Source: Perilla frutescens (lineage: Eukaryota > Streptophyta > Magnoliopsida > Lamiales > Lamiaceae). Taken from it: a stretch of 64,000 nucleotides of DNA. Location: assembly GCA_026008535.1 (NCBI GenBank), contig BRKX01000004.1, positions 16,579,501-16,643,500 of the forward strand, in the 5' to 3' direction. The notes under the pieces are model-generated. The model did not search any database, had not been told where the DNA came from, and saw only the letters and a program-made list of their open reading frames with translations. This document shows positions 46,311-58,590 of this stretch, in pieces (the first letter of the stretch is position 1; each line of letters begins with the position of its first letter). The position numbers and the translations under genes were made by a program.

Positions 46311-47268
46311 TGTTAGTGCCATCTGCACTTAGGTGTTCGGGATTGTCATTATCTATTTAAGATGTTATGGCAATTTCAAAAGAACACAAAAGGTTTTGGT
46401 TGTTCAAGATTGAAGACCGTGTTCTGGACAATTCTATGAACATTCCACTGCCAATCTGATTGAAGATCAAGAGATGTACTTAGTCATGTTCAAGAACATG
46501 ATCATGTACATGGTTGTCCAGAGAGTTTACAAGAGACGTGCCATGCTAGATTCAAAGAGTTGAAGCTACAGAATCAAGATGGATGTTTCAGAATAGAAGC
46601 TGCCTTGTTCGTGATAAAGATCAAGAAGGAAAGAAGAAGTTCTATTCAAGGAAGACATCTAAACTAGGAAAGTCCGATTTATTTAAGGAAATTTGTTTTC
46701 TTGTTAAATCCTAGTCTAATTAGGACTTCTGATTACCTTGTTAAAGCTATATATGTTGTTTATAAATAGCCTGTGAATCAGACTAGTTTAGAAGACACGA
46801 ATTTTACGAGTACATAGAAGGGCTGAGAGGTAAAAGACTTCATTTTCGAAGCATATAGTATTCGGGTAGACTAGGTTTGATTGGTTAGATCATTGTGTTT
46901 CTAGTCTATATTTGAAACTCACTTTCATACACACTTAGAGGAGTCTCGGGAGAGATTTCATATGGGAACTAGAGGGATTCTAGGTTGTGAGGGGATCTCA
47001 CAATTCAGTTTAGTGAAAGAGGTTGAATAGGGTAGGAAAAGGGTTGAGTGACGGGAGTCTTCGAGTAATAACCTTTGTAACCATTCAACGGAGTAGTAAA
47101 CTATTTCTCACGGACTTGATAAGTCCTCTGACATAGATCAGTTGATCAAACAAGGTTACCAACCTCGTGTTCTTTGTTTGCTTAAGTTTTTACATTCTGA
47201 CCTTACATGTTCACAACAATATTCAAGTACATGATGATGAACATGATCACACAGTTTATGTAACTTCA
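46311..47268 (+). repeat. 5' LTR of Sirevirus-like element 2
   Basis: 958 bp, with a clear TATA box TATAAATAG at 46761-46769 (same box at 55795-55803 in the 3' LTR). Confidence 0.93.
46761..46769 (+). promoter_or_regulatory. TATA box in the 5' LTR of element 2
   Basis: TATAAATAG, a consensus plant TATA box, conserved in both LTRs and about 450 bp from the LTR start. Confidence 0.6.
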
Positions 47269-47285
47269 ATTGGTACCAAAGCAGG
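47269..47285 (+). other. Candidate primer-binding site of element 2
   Basis: ATTGGTACCAAAGCAGG follows the LTR; it is a diverged form of TGGTATCAGAGC. Confidence 0.5.
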
Positions 47286-47379
47286 TCGCCTTTGGTGTTA
47301 GTGCGAAAAGAATCCTGAAAGCTACATATCTGCGTGAAGGTTTTGGTTGCATTCCAGTTATGAGTGCAATCAAAGAAGG

Positions 47380-49098
47380 AGGATCCACGGTCAGACCACC
47401 ACTGCTAGAAGGCAAAAACTATCCATAATGGAAAGCAAGGATGAGGGCCTTTATGAGATCATTTGATGAACTCACATGGAAGAGTGTCACTGAAGGATGG
47501 GAAAAGCCAACTGTTGTCAATGAAGGAAGGCATGTGGAAATTGAAGAAGGAGAATGGACTGTGCCACAGAAGAACTGGTACAATGTCAACTCTAAAACTC
47601 TCAATGCAATATTCTCTGCAGTAGATCTTGAAACATTCAGCTTAATCTCAACCTGTGAGACTACTAAAGCTGCATGGGATATTTTGGAAACTACCTTTGA
47701 AGGGACTAGTTATGTGAGGTTGTCAAGACTTCAAAATCTAACTTCAAAGTTTGAAAGTCTTAGAATAGAAGAATCTGAATCCATTGGTGAGTTTGATGCC
47801 AGATTAAAGATCATTTCAAATGAAAGTTTTGCTCTAGGAGAACCTATCAGCAATGAAAAACTTGTAAGAAAGGTTCTCAGATCTCTTCCAAAGAAGTTTG
47901 CCTACAAAGTTGTTGCCATAGAGGAAGCCAAGAACATCAAGAGTATGAGACTTGATGAACTGATGGGATCATTGAGGACATTCGAGATGAATCTTGAAGA
48001 TGATGACAACAACTTAAGGAAGAAAGGTATTGCTCTGAAAGCTGAAGTTTCTGAGGATGTTCCTGAACATGTGTAGAAACAAAACCTGTACTTGATTTAG
48101 AAACAATGAATAATACGGTCCTTATCACAAAGAATTTCAGTCGAATGCTTAAAAGAGTGAATAGACAGTCCTCCAGAAGGTCAAACAACAGGAGACAACA
48201 ACCTGGAACTGCTCAGCAAGATAGAAACTCCAATAGTGAGCAAAAAGAGTTGCAATCATCAAACACAAAGAGAGAAATTCAGTGCAGAGAGTGATGGTTT
48301 TGGACATATTCAAGCTGAATGTGCCAACACTCTGAAGAAGAATAAAAAGAACGACAATGCCTCTCTGAGTAATAATGATTCTGAAAGTAGCAGTGAATCT
48401 GAAGAAGAGAACTATGCATTTACAGCAAAAGTCTCACAGTTCCAGGATCCTTTCAAACTTACAGATGAAGATGAAGACTCAGACAATGATGATGTCTGTA
48501 ATGAGAAGTTTATTCAAACATACAAGGAGATGTATGAAAAATGGCTTGAAGTTGCTGAGATCAACAAAACACTTTAATCTCATAACAAGGATCTTCTTAA
48601 AGAAAAGAAGAATTTGATCAAGTCTGATGGAGAACAGAAGGCCATTATCCAACAGCAGAAGAAGGAGATTGAAGAACTGACTACAGAGCTAAAGTCCATC
48701 AAAAGGAATGTCAACATGCTGAACAATGGAGCTTAGATCTTGATAAGATTCTTACCAATCCAAGACATTCTGGGAAAAGTCATCCAGGTCTTGGATACAA
48801 TGGTGGAGAATCCAAGACAGTGTTTGTTAAAGCCAGTACAAGCCAGACATCACATGTACAAAATAATGTTCAGGTCATCTAGAAGAACATTAACAAAAAG
48901 ATGACTACCAATAATGGCTACAGGAAAAGAATTATCTGCCACTATTGTGAAGAAAAAGACCACATTCGACCACACTGTGAGAAGTATCTCTTTGATCTGA
49001 AAAAGATGAGGAGAAGATTTGTGGCTCAGCATTCCAGTAATACTAAAAAGAAAACAACTACTCAACAGAAGAAAAAACTTGCACAGAAAAAGCAATAG
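47380..49098 (+). pseudogene. gag of Sirevirus-like element 2
   Basis: Copia gag homologous to that of element 1 (shared KVRIRS/KARMRAF, W..V.EGW and TTCETTKAAWDILE-type blocks). A TAA lies at about 47427 before the longest frame (47441-48076). Frames then change around 48076, 48240-48290 and 48577-48900. The first zinc knuckle near 48280-48330 is split by a frame change, while the second, CHYCEEKDHIRPHC (about 48940-48985), is intact as CX2CX4HX4C. A Glu/Asp-rich segment lies at 48370-48530. Confidence 0.82.
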
Positions 49099-52000
49099 GT
49101 CGTCAAACAGACCAGTCTAATTGCTCATACTTCGTTGAGAGTTGAAGATAAAGGAAGATGGTACTTTAACAGTGGCTGTTCAAGACACATGACAGGAGAC
49201 TGCTCTGTGATGCAGAATCTGAAAGCTTGCTCATCAGATTTTGTTACCTTTGGAGATGGAAAGAAAGGTAAAGTTATAGGAAAATGAGAGTTGACTATTG
49301 AAGGAATGCCCAAACTCAAGAAAGCTATGCTAGTTGATGGACTTAAAGCTAATCTGATTAGTATTAGTCAACTATGTGATGATGACATGACTGTAGTCTT
49401 CACCAAGAAAAGCTGCAAAGTTATGAATAAGAACAATTACTTATTCATGAAAGGGAAGAGATCAACTGACAACTGTTATCAGCTACATGTTACTACACAA
49501 TGTTCTTTAACATGTCAAAGAACATCTGTTGAAGAGTCAGAGATCTGGCATCAGAAACTTGGACACATCAACTTCAGAAATCTCCAGAAGATCATCAGCA
49601 AGGAGATTGTCAGAGGGCTACCTCAAATCAGAATTGACAGAGACAAAGTCTGTGGTCCATGCCAGATTGGAAAATAGTCCAGATCTTAACATAAAGAATT
49701 TCAAGACAGAACTTCTAAGAGAATTCTAGATCTTATTCATATGGATCTAATGGGGCCTATGGCTGTGGAAAGCTATGGAGGAAAGAAGTATGTCCTCGTC
49801 TGCATTGACGATTACTCAAGGTTTACTTGGGTTGATTTTCTCAGAGACAAGAGTGAAACTTTCACAGCATTTAAGAGATTAGCCTGCAAAATCACAGTTG
49901 AGAAGGATGATCAGATTATCAGAATCAGAAGTGATCATGGCAAGGAATTTGAGAACCAGTACTTTGATACATTTTACAGTGAGAATGGTATCAGTCATGA
50001 GTACTCTGCCTCCAAAACTCCTCAGCAGAATGGAGTTGTGGAAAGGAAAAACAGAACTCTCCAGGAGGTGGCCAGGACCATGATTGCTGCTAAAGGAGTT
50101 GCTGCAATGTTCTGGGCAGAAGCTATCAATACAGCATGCCACATCAGCAATAGTGTTCATCTCAGACTAGGTACTTTCACCACTCCATATGAGATTTGGA
50201 ATGAAAAAAAGCCAACAGTGAAGTACTTTCATGTGTTTGGAACTATATGTTATATTTTCAATGATAGAGAGTATCTCAGTAAGATGAACAAAAGAGGAGT
50301 TGAAGGGATCTTTGTTGGATACTCTAGGAATAGTAAATCTTATAGGATTTACAACAAAGATACAAAAGCAGTAATTGAGACAGTCAATGTTAGATTTGAT
50401 GATCAGGACAATACTGTCAATACTCCTGAAGATAACATCCTAAAGTACATGATGTTACAGAAGCTGAAGAACAGACTGTAAGGCATAGAAAGCCTTCAAA
50501 GCAAATCATCAAGAATCATCCTACTTCAGAAGTAATAGGAGACCTTTATGAAGAAAGGATGACCAGGAGCACTATGAGAAAAAGGATGTATGATGAAATA
50601 TCCTATGTCTGTTTTACTTCCAAGATGAACCCAAGATTATCCAAGAAGCTCTTAAAAATGACTGCTAGATAGAAGCCATGCAGGAAGAACTTCTTCAATT
50701 CAAAAAGAATGATGTCTGGGATCTAGTGTAGAAGCCTGAAGGAGTCAATATTGTTGGAACAAAGTGGATTTTTAAGAACAAGACTGATGAAGCTGGAAAT
50801 ATTATAAGAAACAAAGCAAGACTGGTTGCACAAGGATATTCTCAGATAGAAGACATTGAGTTTGATGAAACCTTTGCTCCAGTCACAAGGATTAAGTCAG
50901 TCAGACTTCTTCTAGCCATGGCATGCATCATAAAGTTCAAACTATACCAGATGGATGTCAAGAGTGCCTTTCTGAATGGATTCTTGAAGAAAGATGTGTT
51001 TGTTGCACAGCCTAAAGGATTTGAAGATCCACATCATCCAGAGTTTGTGTTCAAACTAAAAAAGGCATTATATGGTTTGAAGCAAGCTCCTCGGGCATGG
51101 TATGAAAGACTGGCTACATACCTGGTAAGCAAGGGATATAACAGAGGAGGAGAAGACAGAACAATTTTCATCAGGAAGGAAAAAACACAAGTAATTGTGG
51201 TTCAAGTCTATATGGATGATATAGTGTTTGGTTGAGTGTCTGATAAGATGGTCAAGGACTTCATCAGGGACATGGAAACTGAGTTTGAGATGAGCCTTGT
51301 TGGAGATCTAAAATACTTTTTAGGACTTCAGATAAAGCAGTCAGAAGAAGGGATATTCATCTCTCAATCTAAGTATGCCAGAAATTTGGTGAAAAAGTTC
51401 GAGCTTGAGAATTCAAAACACAAACAAACTCCTATCAGCACTACAGTCAAGATTGGAAAAGATGATATAGGGGTTGAAGTCGATCAAACTATTTACAGAA
51501 GCATAATTGGTAGTCTCCTATATCTGACTGCAAGCATACCAGATATAACATACAGTGTGAGAGTGTGTGCCAGGTATCAGGCCTATCCTAAGGAGAGTCA
51601 TATGAAGGCTGTTAAGAACATCATCAAGTACATCAATGGTACTGCTGATTATGGTTTGTGGTATACTTTAGATACAAACACAAGTATCACCGCATACTGT
51701 GATGCTGATTGGGCTGGATCTCCAGATGACAGAAAAAAGCACTTCAGGTGCTTGTTTCTTTTTAGGAAACAATGTTGTTTCTTGGTTCAGTAAGAAGCAG
51801 AACTACATATCCCTTTCTACAGCAGAAGCAGAGTACATTGCAGCAGGGAGCAGCTCTACTCAAATCATCTAGATGATGCAAATGATGAAAGACTATGAAG
51901 TCAGTCATGATACCCTAATTATGTACTGTGATAATATAAGTGCTATCAACATCTCAAAGAATCCAGTACAACATTCAAAGATGAAACATATAGACATCAG

Positions 52001-52157
52001 ACATCACTTCATCAGAGAGCAGGTTGAAGAAGAAGTTCTGAAGATTGAACACATGAAGACAAAAGATCAACTAACTGATTTGTTCACCAAGGGATTGGCT
52101 TCAGCTCAATTTGAGAAACTTAGAGCAGCCCTTGGGGTGTGCTTGGTTCAGTAAAAC
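49099..52157 (+). pseudogene. protease-pol of Sirevirus-like element 2
   Basis: The protease site reads WYFNSGCSRHMTG (about 49155), with Asn where aspartic proteases have Asp. GAG-pre-integrase: IWHQKLGHINFRNLQKI and CGPCQIGK, then TAG at 49675. Integrase 49741-50481: HMDLMGPMAVES, RSDHGKEFEN, TPQQNGVVERKNRT. Reverse transcriptase: QMDVKSAFLNG (50950) and YMDDIVFG, followed at once by TGA (51233). RNase H: YCDADWAGSPDDRKK, then a frameshift near 51740-51870, and YCDNISAINISKNP to the end at 52157. Several stops and at least three frame changes. Confidence 0.88.
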
Positions 52158-52551
52158 CAAGAAGAAGGGTATGAGTGTGACTATTTCACACTCAGCCGGA
52201 AAGAACCATTCCTGCACAAAGGGACTGAACATTCTCATAAATGTTCATATGGATGTACATGTTCATAATTCAAACCCTAAGTACATCTTTGTCAACGGCT
52301 AATTTTGACGTGCTATCGTCATCTCTGATTTTTTAGGATTTCTCTCCGATTTCTTAGTCTAACAGAAACCTGAGAATGAAATACTCTCTTATATATATGT
52401 TTAGCCGTTTCGAGAGAACGTTCACTTTTCAAATTTTCTGAAATCAAAACACTCTCGTCTCTCGATAAATCCTCTGCATATTCTGAGTTTCTTCCATTGT
52501 TAGTCACTAATTCCTTGTTGTTTCATCTTTTCATACACCCATTCACTTTCA
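52158..52551 (+). other. Spacer between pol and the extra gene of element 2
   Basis: No coding region supported. A TATATATATG word near 52391-52400 and a T-rich tract before the ATG at 52552 could serve separate expression of the extra gene. Unproved. Confidence 0.35.
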
Positions 52552-54927
52552 ATGGCTCCGAAAAGAAAGCTCGTTCATCCCAAGAAAGTCATAAAACCCA
52601 GGATGAGGTATGGAAAGGTTACATATTTCAAACCCCAAGATCATTTCTATGAAGAAGATGAGTTCGACAAGCAGGTTCATGGAAAATCAACCTACAAGAA
52701 GCCCGTTCAGAGGGCGCTTCGTGATGAATCTTCTAGCAAAGATACAGAGGAATTAATTGAAACATTCCATGGAGACAAAGAAGAAGAAGATACAGAAGAA
52801 CAAGAAATTGCTTCTTCTATAAAGAAAATAAAGACCCAGAGTCTTTTGATTGATGATCTGTTGAAGGAAGCTATGAAGTCATATGATGTCAACAGAAAGA
52901 AGGCAAGAACAAAGGGAACTGCGGTCAAGAAATCCAAGAAGACTACAACCCCTTCAACAAAGAAGATCAACACAGCACCTGATGACCAAGCCCTTCAGAA
53001 AGAGAAGGGATCTACTGGTGATCATCATGTTAAGCCTTCAGATGTGCCTGAACATGTTGAGGCACATGTTGCAGAGAAAAACCCTGCTGAGACATCTACT
53101 CCAGCTGATGTTGTTCTGAAATCACCTGTGCAACCTTCTACTACAGAAGGTGATGATGAAGATAGGGAAGATGACATTCCCTTAAGCTTGAAGATGAAGG
53201 CTATAGCTGCTACTCTTGCTAAAGGAAAGAAGAAAGTCATTCACAGACCGTTAGTCGCTAATCCAATAGAGAAGGAAGTCATTTAGAGTTCATCCTCTGA
53301 ATCTGCTGACAAGACTCCTGTTCCACAACAGAAAAATTTGTTGGCTTCTGCTCAATATGATCCTTTTGCGAGATCTCTAGTCAAGAAGAAAACAACGAGG
53401 AATAAGGTATCTACTACTATGGTGCAGCTGGTTCCAAGAACCCCTGTGACCAGAAGTCAAGCGTCTGCCACTCTACCATCTATTGCTGCATCCACAAAGA
53501 AGAGGAAGGCTACTGCATCAACTGGTCCTTCCAAGAAGGTCAAGAAAGTTGCCCAGCCAACCCATGTACCTGAAGATGTTCACTCGCATTCTAATGAACA
53601 AGAGTCTAAAGTTCACAAGAAGATTATCCGTGTTCCAGATACATCTAGCCAATCTATCTTTCGTTCTCTTAAGCATGTTGAGTTATGGGAAAAAGTGAAG
53701 CAGAGGTCCATGATCTCTGAAAAGAAGGTGGATAAGGATACATTGTTGGCTACTGGGGTGTTTACATTGCTAGAGCAAGCTGGTTTGTTGGGAACAGTAC
53801 AGAAGGTTCAGGAGTTTGTTCCCAAAGTTGTTATAGAATTTTACTATAATTTGACAAAATAAATTGATGATCCAGAGTCTAAAGACTTCCAGAAAGTCTT
53901 TGTGAGAGTAGAAATGGTCTAGTTTTCCCCTGATCTCATTAATGAGTTCTTGGGATGTTCATCTGAGAGGGAGTATAAAGAAATAGATGACTGGGGATGG
54001 TTGCAGAGGAGCTGACCCAGGGCATCTACAGCACAAGGCCATCTCATCCACAGACTATTCCAACCTCCAAGCTGACTCACAAGTATGGCGCCTTGTTCAG
54101 AATCCTGATCCACAATTGGCTACTGACTAAGCACAGGGCCGTAGTGACTCAAGCCCAGGGAAGGTTTTTATTTCACCTTCGAACTGGGAAGCAGTTCAAC
54201 TATGGTGAGTTTGTCTTCAGCAAGATCATCAGTAGTGCAGAGTCTACAGTGGTCAAAGGTCCACTATGTTATCCATCATTGATCTACAGCATCATCAAGC
54301 AACAAAAGAAGAATGTGTCTTCTAAGAAAAATAAAATTATTCCTCTTCACAAGCCTCTAGTGATCAAGGTTGCTCCTGAAATAGGAGATCCTCATCTTCG
54401 CCTCCAGTTCAAGAAATTCATGTCATCCAAGAAAGGAGTAGATGATACCTGTTGAAGAATCCTCTCCAAAGGGTGTTGTACTAAGATTTTTAGAGAAGAT
54501 TCTAGAGTTCCATGTTCGTTTGATTTCTGAGCATACTTCTGAGAAGATGAAGATCCAAGCAATGATTACTAATCTTTCATCAAGAGAAGAGTTTGCTTCC
54601 ACAGCAACGGATGTCCCTGAGAATGTTCATAACTTGCACAAGATTGCAAGTACTGCCGAAGCTGCTACTCAGAAGAAGTCTACTCTAGCACAAAAGCCAG
54701 ATGAAGCATAGACTGCAGAATAAGCTAAGGAAGCCGAAGCTGTTCAAGGGGAATCTGCAGAGGAGGGTCATGAAGTTGAGACTGCTGAAGCTAAGGATGA
54801 TGACGAGGAGGCTGAGGAGGATGCTGATGATGGAGAAGAAACAGAGTATGATGATGCTGAAGCAGGATCAGAAGAAGGAGGATCAGAAGGAGATGATGAT
54901 GCACAAAACTCTGAAAAATCCGAGTAG
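52552..54927 (+). pseudogene. Extra Sirevirus gene (aORF) of element 2
   Basis: Begins MAPKRKLVHPKKVIKPRMRY. About 790 codons, broken by stops at 53284, about 53920, about 54012, 54709 and 54721 and by frame changes near 53995 and 54445. The N-terminal half is Lys-rich with nuclear-signal-like clusters (KKARTKGTAVKKSKK, KKRKATAST, PSKKVKK). The central part has VQEFVPKVVIEFYYNL, KVFVR, FSPDLINEFL and YPSLIYSIIKQQKK, matching in order the blocks of the element 1 extra gene. The C-terminal 70 residues are almost all Asp, Glu, Gly and Ala. No signal peptide or membrane span is evident. Resembles the 'putative plant transposon protein' family; function unknown. Confidence 0.7.
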
Positions 54928-54968
54928 TTTCTGAAAAATTACTCATTTGCCTTTCTCGGTGGAAAATA

Positions 54969-54975
54969 GGGGGAG
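54969..54975 (+). other. Upstream secondary polypurine tract, element 2
   Basis: GGGGGAG directly after the extra gene, same word as the main tract at 55336-55342. Confidence 0.5.
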
Positions 54976-55330
54976 TAATGCAATCTAAGTTTTTATTTTA
55001 TTTCTGTTTCTATTCTACTTATCTTGCATCATGTTTTGCAAGATATTTTTTTTTTCTATGATAGCTTGTTTTTAGTTATTTTGTTATGGAACATATTTTT
55101 TCTTTCCTTTATGATTCATATCTGCTAAAAAAATGAAACTGCTATCAAAAGATAAAAATATAAAAGAAAAAATGAATATAGCAGAGCAGGTATAAGCTGA
55201 TAAGAAAGTGAAAAACAGCTGAATCATATTATGTTCTTCCAAATATTCAAGTATGTTTTTAGTACATGATCCTATTGTTCAAGGGGTTGTGTTCTTTTAA
55301 AACATGGAGCTGATTTGCAACCAGATAAAG

Positions 55331-55344
55331 ACAAAGGGGGAGAT
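55331..55344 (+). other. Polypurine tract of element 2
   Basis: ACAAAGGGGGAGAT abuts the 3' LTR. Confidence 0.8.
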
Positions 55345-56303
55345 TGTTAGTGCCATCTGCACTTAGATGCTCGGGATTGTCATTATCTGTTTAAGATGTT
55401 ATGGCAATTTCAAAAGAACATAAAAGGTTTTGGTTGTTCAAGATTGAAGACCATGTTCTGGGTAATTCTGTGAACATTCCGCTGCTAATCTGATTGAAGA
55501 TCTAGATATGTACTTAGTCATGTTCAAGAACATGATCATGTACATAGTTGTCCAGAGAGTTTACAAGAGACGTGTCATGCTAGATTCAAAGAGTTGAAGC
55601 TGCAGAATCAAGATGGATGTTTCAGAATAGAAGCTTCCTTGTTCATGATGAAGATCAAGAAGGAAAGAAGGAGTTCTATTCAAGGAAGACATCTAAACTA
55701 GGAAAGTCCGATTTATTTAAGGAAATTTGTTTCTTTGTTAAATCCTAGACTAATTAGGACTTCTGATTACCTTGTTAAGGCTATATATGTTGTTTATAAA
55801 TAGCCTGGGAATCAGAGTAGTTTAGAAGGTACGAATTTTACGAATACACATAAGGGCTGAGAGCTAAAAGACTCCACTTTTGAAGCATATAGTATTCGGG
55901 TTGACTAGGTTTGATCGGTTAGATCATTGTGTTTCTAGTCTGTGTTTGAAACTCATTTTCATACAGACTTAGAGGAGTCTCGGGAGAGATTTCCTGTGGA
56001 AACTAGAGGGATTCTAGGTTGTGAGGGGATCTCACAATTCATTTTAGTGAAAGAGATTGAATAGGGTAGGAAAGGGGTCGAGTGACGGGAGTCTTCGAGT
56101 AATAACCTTTGTAACCATTCAACAGAATAGTAAACTGTTTCTCACGGACTTGATGAGTCCCCCTAACGTAGATCAGTTGATCAAACATGGTTACCAACCT
56201 CGTGTTCTTTGTTTGCTTAAGTTTTTACATTCTGACCTTACATGTTCACAACAATGTTCAAGTACATGATGATAAACATGATCACATAGTTTATGTAACT
56301 TCA
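55345..56303 (+). repeat. 3' LTR of Sirevirus-like element 2
   Basis: 959 bp. Differs from the 5' LTR at scattered positions (a few percent by eye), so it is older than element 1. Ends GTAACTTCA, followed by the TSD AAATT. Confidence 0.93.
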
Positions 56304-56308
56304 AAATT

Positions 56309-58209
56309 ATTACATCAAAATCAAGTTAATCAACATAGATTAGATGATAAATGTAGGCACTAGGCAATATGCTTGTAGCATTTGAATGTACAATTTTTAC
56401 AAGTTATGAGTTGAGTTTTTGAAGGATATTATTTTATGATTGAGTTGATGTTTTTTTATTTGTGTTAGGGGCTGTTCTTAGTTAATTTTATGAGGTTTTG
56501 AATATAGGCTTATTTATAGTTACTGTCTTTTTATAATTGCTGCTGTTAGGGGCCGTTATTGTTGAATATAGACTATATAGTTGCTGATTTTTTATGTAGG
56601 TACTTTTATTTAAGTTTTTCATTGATTATTTGAGATTTGGGGCTTAATATGTGATTATTGATATTTGATAATGAATATAGGTGATGTGGAAGGAGATATG
56701 TATTCAACGACAATAACAACATATCGAACGATAAGAGACCTACATGATAAATATAGATGGGGCTATCAGGCCTCCACAAATACATGATCCATCACCTCGT
56801 CATAATCTCTATTGAGCTATAGTTTGAAGCTTCAAAATTGGGCTATCTATCAATAGTTGAATTCATGTGCACGATGACAATATCTTGGTCAATGTTGCTG
56901 CTGCTTTAGAGAAAGAATGAATTAGTGCTTTTTCACTAATATTTTTCTTGAAATGGGTATGCTAAATCTTACATTTTTATTTTTCTGTAAATATATAGTT
57001 TCTTGTTATGCTAATAAAGTGTATATATTTCCTTATAAATTAGTAGATGTGTTAAAATTGTTATTTGTTATCATTCAATTCCTTGGTGATTTTCTGCACC
57101 ATTTCTAGATTTCATTGTCTTTAGTTGATTTGCAGGGATCAAATACTATGTATATATAATTAAGTCAAGGATCAAATATGTTTTAACTTTGATAAATATA
57201 ATGCACTGTAATTATAAAATCAAGATTTGAAATGTTTCTACAATGCATTCTCCAGTCAAAGTTTTCACCTATTTCCTAATAGTACTAGAAACGGAATTAG
57301 GTGAATTGATATGCTATTTTCAGCACACCATGTTAGCTTACGCTACTTCATGTGGTCATATTTTGGTTGCATTTACTTATTAATAGGATAATGATATCCC
57401 AACAAGCTATTTATATTTTGTTACTTCATTGACTTTTTCCAGTGGAAAGAATCTTAGTTATTGTGTGAACTTGCTTATCATTATATATTAAGATATAATC
57501 AATCACTTACTACTGGTGTGTTGTTTCCTAATGGTTTATCCATCCGTTATGACAGTGGTGTCATGAAATCTAACTTTTTATGTGATGGAAATGATATACC
57601 AAGGAGTAGTAGTGTGGCTTGGCGGGTTTAATCAGTGAAATTTCAGGGATAAGTGAAATCGTTTTAATTCGTGGTTCAGCACTTGCTGTCTGATGCATTT
57701 GCTTAACTAAATAGTATTATGTGTTTTGATAGTGTTATGAGATGCCTCTGTATTTACATATGTTGTGGAATTTTATGGCGTTTGGACAATTATCTTGTAC
57801 TAGTGATATAGTTGATGGTGAATTACTACTAATCCTCTTTCTGTAGTAGTCCTGGCACTCATACAACCCTCTTTTCAAGAGTAGATGTGCTGGGGTCTTA
57901 GTTTTGTTCTATAGTCATTGAAAACACCAATGAATTTATAGCTTGAATTGAGTGCTTTATAAAAATATACCTAGAGTTTGGAATCAATCTGATATTCGTC
58001 AAAATTAAACATTGGTACTCCAGTACATAAGATTGGCCTTGGTGTTATATCCTACCTGCTCACATTTGGTTTCAAATCTTGCTGAATTTTAAAAGCATTG
58101 TCTTATTAAGCATTCACTATTATTTATTGTTTAAATTGTAGTAAATTTATTCTCATTGATAGTTATATCATATAATATGTAATCCATCTCATTTCCTTGT
58201 TCATTTCAG
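56309..58209 (+). other. Intron-like, AT-rich region
   Basis: No clear frame. T-rich, with many short stops in all frames. It ends in a TTCATTTCAG splice acceptor that opens the exon at 58210. It may be intron of a gene whose 5' part is near 45911-46310. Confidence 0.35.
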
Positions 58210-58280
58210 GTGCTTGTAGGACAGAATATCCATGTAAACTATCACTCGAAGCTGTAGCAGAGCTATTAGATCTATTTGAG
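58210..58280 (+). pseudogene. Isolated internal exon of an unidentified gene
   Basis: 71 bp between a TTTCAG acceptor and a GAG|GTAGGT donor. One frame is open: ACRTEYPCKLSLEAVAELLD and then LFE. It reads like genuine protein, but I cannot name the family. No neighbouring exon is found with confidence. A captured fragment within the CACTA-type element or a decayed host gene are both possible. Confidence 0.4.
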
Positions 58281-58590
58281 GTAGGTGTCCTCCTTTTTTC
58301 TGGCTCGGTTTCTCTTCCTATATTTGCTCTTCTCTAGTATTCCTTTTGATGAAAAAAAAAATATGATATTGGTGTGATGCATAATCAAGAAACAGAAAAG
58401 GGACAACTCAAGGAGAAAAGAATTATTAAAAGTCAAATGCTCTTGAAAAACAAAAGTAGAGAGATTGATAATTTACGATCATAGGCCCATGGTAGGCATG
58501 ATATTACGGCGGGTTTTAGCATATGTTAACACTACACTAAATCCAAGTCTAAGAAAATCAGTATGCATTTAACTATTGAAGCTTAGGCTT

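Larger units (their letters stand above)
46306..56308 (+). mobile_element. Full-length Sirevirus-like copia element 2 with TSD
   Basis: LTRs 46311-47268 (958 bp) and 55345-56303 (959 bp), TGTTAGTGCC...GTAACTTCA, bound a 9993-bp element with AAATT on both sides (46306-46310, 56304-56308). It has gag, protease, integrase, reverse transcriptase and RNase H, then a large extra gene and a GGGGGAGAT purine tract. This matches the plan of element 1 although the LTRs are unrelated by eye. It is heavily decayed by stops and frameshifts. Confidence 0.93.

Noticed and set aside
56057..56269. 70-codon frame at the end of element 2
   Set aside because: Lies wholly within the 3' LTR and is not open in the 5' LTR copy.
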